Under the pieces are notes generated by a model, which saw only the letters and a program-made list of their open reading frames with translations, did no database searches and was not told where the DNA came from. Shown here in pieces: positions 16,894-25,700 of a stretch of 64,000 bases of DNA. This DNA is from Bacteroidaceae bacterium (GTDB lineage Bacteria > Bacteroidota > Bacteroidia > Bacteroidales > Bacteroidaceae), in the NCBI GenBank assembly GCA_017383485.1, contig JAFNXM010000036.1, forward strand, positions 124,001 to 188,000, given 5' to 3'. Within the stretch, counting starts at the first letter, position 1; each line of letters starts with the position of its first letter. The position numbers and the translations under genes were made by a program.

Positions 16894-18405
16894 TTAGCAA
16901 ACCTTTTCGAGGCGCTTCATCATAGCAAACATGAATACGGCTGAAAGGAGGCAGAGGACGATGAATACTGTCCATACGATCCAGAGGTCGATGCCGCCCC
17001 AGAGGAAACCACCTACTGATACGAGCATATTACCGAGCGCTGTCGCTACGAACCAGCCACCCATCATCATACCCTTGAGTTTGGGAGGAGCTACCTTTGA
17101 TACAAACGAGATACCCATTGGCGAGAGCAACAATTCGGCAAATGTCAACACGAGGTAAGTGCTGATGAGCCAGTTGGCTGAAACAAATTCGCCACCTTCG
17201 CCCAATGCCTTTTGTGCTTCGGGTGTGGGCAAACCTAACGAACCGTATGCCATTACTGCGAAACCTACTGCAGCGATGATCATACCGAGGGCGATCTTGC
17301 GAGGAGCAGAAGGCTCTTTGCCCTTCTTAGCCAAAGCGCCAAAGATAGCCAGGCTCACTGGAGTCAATGCTACTACGTAGAATGGGTTGAATTGTTGGAA
17401 GATAGGAGCACTTACAGCAACTTCGCCAGATACGCGAGTGTATTGCCAGTAGAGGAATGCTGCACCAGCCAAGAGTACGAGGCCTGAAACCAACTTGTTG
17501 CTACCCTTCTTGCTTTGGAATACAGAGAAGAGAGCATATACCATAATAATGATAGTAACGAGGTTCCATACGTTGAATGCCATGCTTTGCACGCCAGTTG
17601 AGGTCTTTTCAGTGAACTCGTCGGCAAAGTAAGTCAATGTCAAACCATTTTGGTGGAAAGCCATCCAGAAGAAGATAACTACGGCGAATACGAGGCAGAG
17701 CGCTACGATGCGTGCCTTGTTTTCAGAAGCAGGAAGATCTTCTACAACGGCTTCTTCACCCGCCTTCTTTGTACCGCCTTCTACATGACGGAATGTGCTG
17801 CGAGTAAAGTAATAGATAGCGATCGAAAGAATCAATGATGCGCACGCTACGGCGAATGCGAAGTGGTAAGAGTCGTTCACGCTATAGCCCAAGTCGGTTT
17901 GTGCCCATTCCATAATCTTAACGGCTGCAGTTGGAGCGAAGAGTGCACCAATGTTGATAGCCATGTAGAAAATAGAGAAGCCAGAGTCGCGCTTGTCTGC
18001 GTACTTCTTTTCATTATAGAGGTCGCCGACCATTACTTGCAAGTTACCCTTAAACAAACCTGTACCGAAACCGATCAACAGGAGTGAGAGCGCCATCACG
18101 ATGAGGGCGAAAGTGTCGCCGCCCAAAGGTAATGAGAGCAACAAATAACCTGCAAACATCACGAAAATACCGATGGTTACCATCTTGCCAAAACCAAATT
18201 TGTCGGCCATCGCACCGCCGACCAATGGCAAGAAGTAAACGAGACCAAGGAATGTACTGTAGATCGCACCAGCAGTACCTGGCTCGAGACCGAAATTAGC
18301 TCTCAAGAAAAGAGCAAACACAGCCAACATAGTGTAGTAGCCGAAGCGTTCACCAGTGTTGGCAAGGGCAAGGGCATATAAGCCTTTAGGTTGTCCTTCG
18401 AACAT
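16894..18405 (-). CDS. POT-family proton-coupled oligopeptide transporter
   Basis: 503 residues with about 14 hydrophobic segments, as in bacterial POT/PTR (DtpT-like) members of the major facilitator superfamily. The N-terminal helix carries the proton-coupling ERFxYY signature (NTGERFGYYTM, residues ~16-26). GGAMADKFGFGK is the MFS loop 2-3 motif, and GTGLFKGNLQVMVGDLY corresponds to the POT signature after helix 4. It imports di- and tripeptides across the inner membrane with protons. The final residues MMKRLEKVC are cytoplasmic. It is a single-gene unit with a GC-rich terminator; no clear promoter is seen upstream of 18405. Confidence 0.93.
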   Translation of the reverse strand: MFEGQPKGLYALALANTGERFGYYTMLAVFALFLRANFGLEPGTAGAIYSTFLGLVYFLPLVGGAMADKFGFGKMVTIGIFVMFAGYLLLSLPLGGDTFALIVMALSLLLIGFGTGLFKGNLQVMVGDLYNEKKYADKRDSGFSIFYMAINIGALFAPTAAVKIMEWAQTDLGYSVNDSYHFAFAVACASLILSIAIYYFTRSTFRHVEGGTKKAGEEAVVEDLPASENKARIVALCLVFAVVIFFWMAFHQNGLTLTYFADEFTEKTSTGVQSMAFNVWNLVTIIIMVYALFSVFQSKKGSNKLVSGLVLLAGAAFLYWQYTRVSGEVAVSAPIFQQFNPFYVVALTPVSLAIFGALAKKGKEPSAPRKIALGMIIAAVGFAVMAYGSLGLPTPEAQKALGEGGEFVSANWLISTYLVLTFAELLLSPMGISFVSKVAPPKLKGMMMGGWFVATALGNMLVSVGGFLWGGIDLWIVWTVFIVLCLLSAVFMFAMMKRLEKVC

Positions 18406-18544
18406 AATGATTTAGTTTTTAAAAGTGTTATTAATATATTATTTGGTTGATTTTCTCAATAGCGCTTTGCAATAGCAATTATACCTGCTCTATTATATAT
18501 ATTATAAGGTGTGTGCGAAAATAGGATAGGGCGTGGAGGGTGTG

Positions 18545-18700
18545 TGATAAGGTGTGAGTCTTATATGATAAGGCTTGAGTCTTATATGATAGGGCTTGAC
18601 TCTTATATGATAGGTTGCGGGCGTGTTTGATAGGTTGTGGTGTGTATATGATTGGTTGTAGATGAATGTACGCGGGTTGTAGACGTATGTATGATAGGTT
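18545..18700. repeat. Degenerate 21-bp tandem repeat downstream of uvrA
   Basis: Units begin TGATAAGG/TGATAGG and end in CTTATA: starts at 18545, 18566, 18587, 18608, 18628, 18649, and a last TGATAGG at 18692. The first three units are near-identical; later ones decay. An open frame runs through on the minus strand, encoding SYKSQALSYKTQALSYKTHT-type repeats, but it has no start context or homology and I treat it as a by-product of the 21-bp period. The rest of the gap 18406-18544 shows no gene. Confidence 0.8.
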
Positions 18701-18712
18701 TAGGCGCCCCAA

Positions 18713-21625
18713 CTATCCTCTTTCCAACTCCTCCTTTAGGAATTGTGCGGTGTAGCCTTTGCCTTGTTCCACTACTTCCTCGGGTGTGCCACACGCTACG
18801 ACTTGTCCGCCGTCGCGGCCGCCTTCCGGTCCCATGTCAATCAGATAGTCTGCCACTTTGATAACGTCGAGATTGTGCTCGATCACGATGACGGTGTTGC
18901 CGCGCTCTACGAGTTTTTGCAATACGCCGAGCAATACGCGAATGTCCTCGAAGTGTAGCCCTGTAGTAGGCTCGTCCAGGATATAAACCGTCTTGCCTGT
19001 GTCGCGCTTCGCCAGTTCGGTGGCCAGTTTCACACGTTGACTTTCTCCGCCGGAAAGGGTAGTCGATGATTGGCCTAACTTGATATAGCCCAAACCTACG
19101 TCTTGCAGCACTTTGATCTTATGTTGTATCGACGGCACATTTTCGAAAAATTCGACGGCACGATTGATGGTCATATCCAATACATCGGCGATGCTCTTTC
19201 CCTTGAATCGTACCTCCAGTGTCTCGCGGTTGTAGCGCTTGCCGTGACAAGCTTCGCAGGGCACGTAGACATCTGGCAAGAAATTCATTTCGATGGTCTT
19301 GTAGCCGTTGCCTTTGCATACTTCGCAGCGACCTCCGCTCACGTTGAACGAGAAACGTCCTGGCTTATAGCCGCGGATTTTTGCTTCGGGCAGGTTGACG
19401 TACAACGAGCGAATGTCTGAGAAGACGCCGGTGTAGGTAGCGGGATTCGAACGCGGAGTTCGGCCCAACGGACTTTGATCTACTGCCACGACCTTATCGA
19501 CTTTTTCCAAACCTTCGATACTTTCGTACGCCAAGGGTTCAGTCAGTGAACGGTAGAAATGTTGCGAGAGTATCGGCAGCAGGGTGTCGTTGATCAAGGT
19601 GGACTTACCGCTACCCGAGACGCCGGTGACGCAGACCAAGGTGCCGAGTGGTATGTCCACGCTGACGTTTTTCAGGTTGTTTCCTTTGGCGCCGAGCAAG
19701 CGCAGTACGTTGCCGTTGCCCTTTCTGCGTTCTGCGGGAATTTCTATTTTGCGTTCGCCGTTCAGATATTGTGCTGTGAGCGTTTTCCCCTTGAGCATTT
19801 CGTCGGGCGTGCCTTGGAATACCACTTCTCCGCCCAATCGTCCTGCGCCGGGACCCATATCTATCACATAGTCGGCGGCCACCATCATATCGCGGTCGTG
19901 TTCTACCACCACGACGGTGTTGCCTGTGTCGCGCAACTGACGCAGTGACTGTATCAACTTGACATTATCGCGCTGGTGCAGACCAATGCTGGGCTCGTCC
20001 AGGATATAGAGCACATTGACCAATTGCGAACCAATCTGTGTTGCCAAACGTATACGCTGGCTCTCACCTCCCGACAACGTCATTGTAGCGCGGTCTAACG
20101 ATAAGTAACCTAGTCCGACGTCTATCAGGAATTTCAATCGCGTGCGCAATTCCTTTAATATCTCCGTAGCGATGACTTTGTCCTTGGTGTTGAGCTTTTC
20201 CTCCACGCCGTCGAGCCATTCATACAGACAACTGATGTCCATCGTCGCCAGTTCGTGTATGGTCTTGTCGGCAAAGCGATAACTGCGCGCCTCCCTGTTG
20301 AGTCGTGCGCCACCGCATCGTGGACAAGTCGAGGTCTTGGAGAATTGCTCCGCCCAGCGTCGTGCTGCCGCCGTCATGTCGGCTTCTGCCATTTGCTGAA
20401 TGTATTTCACCAATCCGCCAAAGTCTGCGTAGTAATCGTCGGTAGTATGTACGATAGAAGCTGGGATGCGCAGGCGTTCAGCCGAACCATTGAAGATTTC
20501 ATCCAAAGCTTCCTCGGGAATATCTTTGATAGGTGTGTCAAGGGTCAAGTCGTACTGATTAAGCACTACTTCGATGCACCAAAATATCAACGTCGAGCGA
20601 TATTTTCCCAACGGCGCCAATCCACCTTTGCGTATGGAAAGCGATTCGTCGGGAATGACTTTTTCTCGGTCAATAATATTTACGTATCCCAGACCTTTAC
20701 ATTTTGAGCAGGCACCCTGGGCAGAATTGAACGAGAAATTGTGTGGTGCAGGTTCTCGGTAGGAAACACCGCTTGTGGGACACATCAAATGTTTTGACAA
20801 GAAGCGCACCTCGCCACTGTCTGGCAGGCAAATCATCATCAAGCCTTTGCCTTGTTCCAGCGTCTGTGCCACACTTTTGCGCAAACGTTCATAATCCTTG
20901 CTCTGCGGCACTAGTTTGTCCACCACCACTTCGATATCGTGATTTTTGTAGCGGTCCACTTTCATGCCGGGCAGTATTTCGCGGATGTCGCCGTCGATTC
21001 TGACCGTCAGGAATCCTTTTTTTCTGATGGATTCAAACAGTTCTTTGTAGTGTCCCTTACGGTTTCTCACTACGGGAGCGAGGAGGAGCACCTTTTTCCC
21101 TTCGTACGCCGAGAGGATCAGTTCGATGATTTTCTCCTCGGTATATTTCACCATTTTCTCGCCGGTCACATAACTATAGGCTTCGCCCGCTCTGGCATAG
21201 AGTAGACGCAGGAAGTCGTATATTTCGGTTACGGTGCCGACAGTCGAACGTGGATTCTTGTTTGTCGTCTTTTGTTCTATCGAGATGACGGGGCTTAGCC
21301 CTGTGATCTTGTCTACGTCGGGGCGCTCCAGGTTTTCCAGGAAGTTGCGAGCATATGCAGAAAACGTCTCGATATATCGGCGCTGTCCCTCAGCATAGAG
21401 GGTGTCGAAGGCCAGAGAACTCTTGCCCGAGCCGCTCAATCCTGTGATGACGCTCAATCCTCCACGAGGCAAGGCGGCATCTACGTTTTTCAGGTTGTGC
21501 ACACGTGCACCGATGATTTCGACCCATCGCTTCGAGTCCTTTTGGTGCAAAGACAAAGTCGTCTCCGCTGATTTGTGATCAGTAGAGGCGTCCATTGGGG
21601 CTGAATGTTTTTTTGATTCAGGCAT
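18713..21625 (-). CDS. uvrA: Excinuclease ABC subunit A
   Basis: 970 residues. UvrA dimer recognises bulky DNA lesions and loads UvrB in nucleotide excision repair. Two ABC ATPase halves are visible: Walker A GLSGSGKSS at ~64-72 with LSGGESQRIRLATQIG, and Walker A GVSGSGKST with LSGGESQRVKLATELAK. DNA-binding/zinc motifs are CPRCGGARLN in the first half and CEVCKGNGY plus CEACHGKRYN in the second. The zinc module near residues 282-315 reads CPTSG ... CSKCKGLGY: its second Cys is Ser, so this module has lost one ligand. The first 30 residues are a non-conserved extension. It lies 100 bases downstream of the CHU_C gene on the same strand. Confidence 0.97.
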   Translation of the reverse strand: MPESKKHSAPMDASTDHKSAETTLSLHQKDSKRWVEIIGARVHNLKNVDAALPRGGLSVITGLSGSGKSSLAFDTLYAEGQRRYIETFSAYARNFLENLERPDVDKITGLSPVISIEQKTTNKNPRSTVGTVTEIYDFLRLLYARAGEAYSYVTGEKMVKYTEEKIIELILSAYEGKKVLLLAPVVRNRKGHYKELFESIRKKGFLTVRIDGDIREILPGMKVDRYKNHDIEVVVDKLVPQSKDYERLRKSVAQTLEQGKGLMMICLPDSGEVRFLSKHLMCPTSGVSYREPAPHNFSFNSAQGACSKCKGLGYVNIIDREKVIPDESLSIRKGGLAPLGKYRSTLIFWCIEVVLNQYDLTLDTPIKDIPEEALDEIFNGSAERLRIPASIVHTTDDYYADFGGLVKYIQQMAEADMTAAARRWAEQFSKTSTCPRCGGARLNREARSYRFADKTIHELATMDISCLYEWLDGVEEKLNTKDKVIATEILKELRTRLKFLIDVGLGYLSLDRATMTLSGGESQRIRLATQIGSQLVNVLYILDEPSIGLHQRDNVKLIQSLRQLRDTGNTVVVVEHDRDMMVAADYVIDMGPGAGRLGGEVVFQGTPDEMLKGKTLTAQYLNGERKIEIPAERRKGNGNVLRLLGAKGNNLKNVSVDIPLGTLVCVTGVSGSGKSTLINDTLLPILSQHFYRSLTEPLAYESIEGLEKVDKVVAVDQSPLGRTPRSNPATYTGVFSDIRSLYVNLPEAKIRGYKPGRFSFNVSGGRCEVCKGNGYKTIEMNFLPDVYVPCEACHGKRYNRETLEVRFKGKSIADVLDMTINRAVEFFENVPSIQHKIKVLQDVGLGYIKLGQSSTTLSGGESQRVKLATELAKRDTGKTVYILDEPTTGLHFEDIRVLLGVLQKLVERGNTVIVIEHNLDVIKVADYLIDMGPEGGRDGGQVVACGTPEEVVEQGKGYTAQFLKEELERG

Positions 21626-21725
21626 AAGGATTTGTTTCTGCTAAGCGATAGATTTTCGTTTTTGTTTGGTCTTGTTCAGAGGGTGTGAATCCCTCTTCGT
21701 ATAGGGTGCTGAGTGTGCAAAAGCA

Positions 21726-22427
21726 TCACCCGCCTCCCATGTTTTCGGTGTATCGACGTAGCACGTTGATCACCTTCTTTATATTATACTTCCGACCATC
21801 TGCACCACGGGCTTTGATGTGCAGGTAATAGGCGCCGTCGGGTACTTCGCGTCCCCCGCTTCTGCCATCCCAGCCGCCAGCCAGGTCTGTCCACGTATAG
21901 AGGCATTTTCCCCAGCGGTCGAATACTTTTGCCTCGAAGGAGACAATACTCTGGTAACCCTCCTTCACGCGAAACACATCGTTGGCGCCATCGCCGTTGG
22001 GTGTGAATGCGTTGGGCACTTCCAGTTTTGATTCGCTGATGGTGATGACAAATGGCGCATCTTGTTCGTATTCCAGCGTATCAGTGCCGAGCACGAAACT
22101 CACCAGCAGTGCTATTTCAAACGCCCCGCTTTCCTGAAACGTGTACTCTGTTTCTTCGTCATAGCGCACTAGGAAAGGTTCGCTTTCGCCCTGACGTGTG
22201 AATCGCCATTCGAAGCGTGGAGTGTACTCGCCCTCGTCCTGCACATTAGCGGTAAAAGTAGCGATTATGGGGGCTGAACCGTCAAACGAGGTCATCTCGC
22301 TCCCTTCACCATTCGCGTCGACCACATACATCGTGGGGTTGGCGGATGGAGTCGCATTTTGCGCAAAAGTTTCTCCAAATACAGAAAAACCAAGCAAAAC
22401 TAGACAAAAGTGCAGGAATTTGAACAT
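21726..22427 (-). CDS. Secreted protein with CHU_C (gliding-motility type) C-terminal domain
   Basis: 233 residues with the start at 22427 (MFKFLHFCLVLLGFSVFGE). An ATG six codons upstream lies inside the promoter's -7 box and cannot be used. Signal peptide ~1-22 (ends TFAQ). Residues ~30-130 form a PKD/Ig-like beta domain (APIIATFTANVQDEGEYTP ... EYTFQESGAFEIALLVSF). Residues ~140-233 are the CHU_C domain: VPNAFTPNGDGANDVFRV ... VFDRWGKCLYTW ... GGWDGRSGG ... VPDGAYYLHIKA. This domain is linked to type IX secretion (type B sorting) in Bacteroidetes. The job of this protein is unknown; it is short for the family, essentially one Ig-like domain plus the tail. Confidence 0.85.
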   Translation of the reverse strand: MFKFLHFCLVLLGFSVFGETFAQNATPSANPTMYVVDANGEGSEMTSFDGSAPIIATFTANVQDEGEYTPRFEWRFTRQGESEPFLVRYDEETEYTFQESGAFEIALLVSFVLGTDTLEYEQDAPFVITISESKLEVPNAFTPNGDGANDVFRVKEGYQSIVSFEAKVFDRWGKCLYTWTDLAGGWDGRSGGREVPDGAYYLHIKARGADGRKYNIKKVINVLRRYTENMGGG

Positions 22428-22442
22428 TTTTATAATTTTCTG

Positions 22443-22474
22443 CAAAGATAAACAATTGAGACTGAAATGCCAAA
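22443..22474 (-). promoter_or_regulatory. Promoter of the CHU_C gene; decides its start codon
   Basis: On the minus strand TTTG (22474-22471), 20 bases, TATCTTTG (22450-22443). Transcription would begin near 22437, only ~10 bases before the ATG at 22427, so the mRNA has a very short leader. Confidence 0.8.
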
Positions 22475-22539
22475 TTTCGCCTTGCTTTTGTCTTTTTTTG
22501 ACATTCCAACTTTATTTCTCCAAGAACTTTTATATCAAG

Positions 22540-22620
22540 AAAAAAAGTCAAGACCTTTTTTAAATTTTGCAACGTCTCGTGAAAAAAAAGTCTAGGTTTT
22601 TTCGAAAAAAGTCTTGGATT
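22540..22620 (-). repeat. Modular 21-bp intergenic array, locus 3 (B-A-B-B)
   Basis: B slot AAAAAAGTCAAGACCTTTTTT (AGTC at 22546 in a 20-base core), a decayed A slot in minus orientation (GCAACGTCTCGTG), B slot AAAAAGTCTAGGTTTTTT (22589) and B slot GAAAAAAGTCTTGG (22610). Spacings are 43 (one base over register) and 21. It lies between two divergent genes. Confidence 0.8.
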
Positions 22621-22686
22621 GTTAAAAGTGCCCTAAGCCGTCATACAATTTTAACTAAAAAGTCTGTCATTTATATAAATATTGTG

Positions 22687-22694
22687 TATCTTTG
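22687..22694 (+). promoter_or_regulatory. -7 element of the large GH95 gene
   Basis: TATCTTTG, an exact TAnnTTTG match; the -33 position has no clear TTTG. The leader before ATG 22752 would be ~50 bases and AT-rich. Confidence 0.6.
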
Positions 22695-22751
22695 CCAGAC
22701 ATTGTATAAAATAAAACTCAATTAACTAATAACTTTTTAAAACCTTTCACT

Positions 22752-25700
22752 ATGAGAAAAATTTCTCTGATGCTTCTCACCTTCTTCTGCATGATTTTTG
22801 CAATGCAGGCACAGCAGGTGACTAGTCTCTCGCAGTTGAGCAACAACAAGGTTTACACCTTGCGCAGTGCTCGTGCGTTCTTGCTCTACAGTTCTAAGGT
22901 TCCCGGCGAAATCGCGTCGAGCACAGGTAAACTGGTGGGCACAGTGACTCAAAACCCCGAGGATCCCAACCAACAATTCCGCATTGAAAAGCAGGGATCA
23001 AACTACTACCTCTACAGCGTAGGTGCTGGCAAGTACGTAGGTTCTACAGGTGGCTTCAGCGCAAGCCCATCGGCTGCTTTGTCGCTTCAAAACATTGGCG
23101 GCAGCTATCCTTGGAAGTTGACCATTGGTGGCAATGGTATGAACTCTCAAGAAAGCGGTCAGATGGACGCTGGTATCGTTGTGAACAGTTGGACTACAAC
23201 CGATGCTGGTAACTGCTATGTGATCAACGAAGTGGCTGTAGGTCCTCAGACTTACACCGTGTTGACTCTTGGTGCTGACAACGTAAGTGTGACTTACAAT
23301 GGCAAGGCTTACAAGAATGGCGACACATTCACTGCTGAAGCTGCTGTGAAGAAGAGCGAACTCACTCCTTCTACTGTTAGCGGCAAATTCCCAGTAGTTA
23401 AGGTTGATGGTACAACTATCTACCTCAGCTATTTCGACAACAATACTAAGTTCTACACTATTCGTGGTGGTCATGGTGGTTTCGTAAGTACTGCTCCTGA
23501 CTATGTGGATGGTGGCAACTTGCTCCTCTCTAACACCAACACAGCTAAGGACAACAAGGGTATCTGGGCATTTGTAGCTCAAACAGGCGGTGGATACAAA
23601 ATCTACAACTACTCTACAGGTTTGTTCAAGGTGTTGGGTATGACAGGTAGTGAAGCTAACGCTCGTGCGACTATGGTTGACCCCTCTGCTACAAGCCACA
23701 CTACTGTCTTCGATGGTACTTTCAACTTCAACGGTCAAGCTAGCTACATCAAGCTCAAAGGTACATCAAGCAACTATTGGAACAAGCGTGGCAACTACCT
23801 CGCATTGTGGAACAGCAGTGCTGCTTCAAACGGCGATACTGGTAGTATGTTCTACATCGAAGAAGTGGACTATGCTAACTATCCCGATGAATACGTACAC
23901 GAAATCTCTGACATCGAAGGTGTCAAGACTTTCTCGCCAAAGAATCCTAACACACTTTGGTACACTACTTCTGCTGAAGCTGCAGGCGTAAGCAATCCTT
24001 GGATGGAATACGCTTTGCCTCTCGGTAATGGTGAATTGGGCTGCATGGTATATGGTGGTGTAGCTACAGAAGAATTGCAATTCAACGAAAAGACACTCTG
24101 GAGCGGCTCGGCTAACGTAGTCGGTGCAGGCAGCGGTAGCCGTACTTTCATGAACTTCGGTTCTTTGTTTATTGCCAACAGAGACGGTAGCCTTTCTGAA
24201 GGTGTGACAGATTACGTACGCTACCTCGATATCGAAGAAGGTATCGCTGGCGTAGAATTCAAGAACGCTAAAGGCACAAAACAAATCCGCAAGTACTTCA
24301 GCTCTGCTCCCGACCAAGTAATCGCTGGTCAATACAAGACTGAAGGTGCTGACAAGCTCAACCTCGTGTTCACTCTCGAACCAGGTACAGGTATCAACGC
24401 AGGCAAGGTGGTTTACGAAAACGGTACAGCATCATTCTCTGGTGCAATGACTGTGAAATATGCTACTCGCTTGCACGTTGTGGCTGACGAAGGTGCAGTA
24501 ATCACTACTACAGGCAACGGCATCAGCGTATCAAATGCTACTGAAGTGACATTCTACCTCAAGGGTGCTACCAACTTCAACGGCGACATGAATGTCCTCA
24601 ACAACTATTTCACAAACGAAAGCGTAGCTGATGTTGACAACAATGTGAAGAAGACTATCGAAGCTGCTGCAGCTAAGGGCTTCGACGCTGTTGAAAAGGA
24701 TCACGTAGCAGACTTCACTGCTATCACTAAGCGTATGACTTTCGATCTTGGTTTGACTACTCCTACTGTAGATACAAAGACTTTGATCGACAACTACTAT
24801 CCTAACAACACTGGTGCAAACAGTAAGGCCAACGACCACTTGTTCCTCGAACAACTCTACTTCCACTTCGGTCGCTACCTCGCTATCAGCTCAAACCGCA
24901 AGCCTATCGCAGCGCCAAACAACTTGCAAGGTATTTGGAACGACAAGGGTGCAGATTCTCCATGGAACTCGGACATCCACACCAACATCAACATCCAAAT
25001 GAACTACTGGCCAACAGAAATCACTAACCTCTCTGACTTGCACAAGCCATTCGTGAACTTCATCATCCGTGGTGCACAAAGCGAAGGTTGGAAGCAAGTG
25101 GGTAAGAAGTACAATGGTGGTTACGGTTGGAGCGTCCTCACCGAAAGCTCACTTTATAACAGTATGAGTACATGGGGTGACAACTACCTCGTAGCTAACG
25201 TATGGTACACCAGCCACCTCTGGACACACTATCGCTATACTCAAGACAAGGAATTCTTGAAGAAGGCATTCCCCGTGATGTGGGATTGCGCTCAATTCTG
25301 GTTCCACCGTTTGATCCAGGACCGCCGCGTGAAGGACGGTACCTTTGTAGCTCCAGACGAATTCAGTGCTGAACAACACGGCAATGAAAAGGAAGACGGT
25401 ACAGCTCACGCTCAACAAATGATCAGCTATTTGTTCCAAAACATCCGCGAAGCTATCGATATCCTCGGTGCTGACGAATTGGGCCTCACTACTGCAGATG
25501 TTGAAAAGTTGAACCTCTACCTCGAAAAGACTGACAACGGTTTGCACACAGAAGTTTACGACGGTGCATGGGGTAACCCATTCAACGGCGTGAAGAAGGG
25601 CGAAGAATTGCTCCGCGAATGGAAGTACTCTCCATATAGCGTAGGTGAACGTGGCCACCGCCACATCTCTCACTTGATGGCTCTCTTCCCAATGGACCAA

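Noticed and set aside
18479..18712. 77-codon minus-strand frame with ALSYKTQ-type repeats after uvrA
   Set aside because: Explained by the 21-bp tandem repeat; no homology and it starts at the uvrA end.
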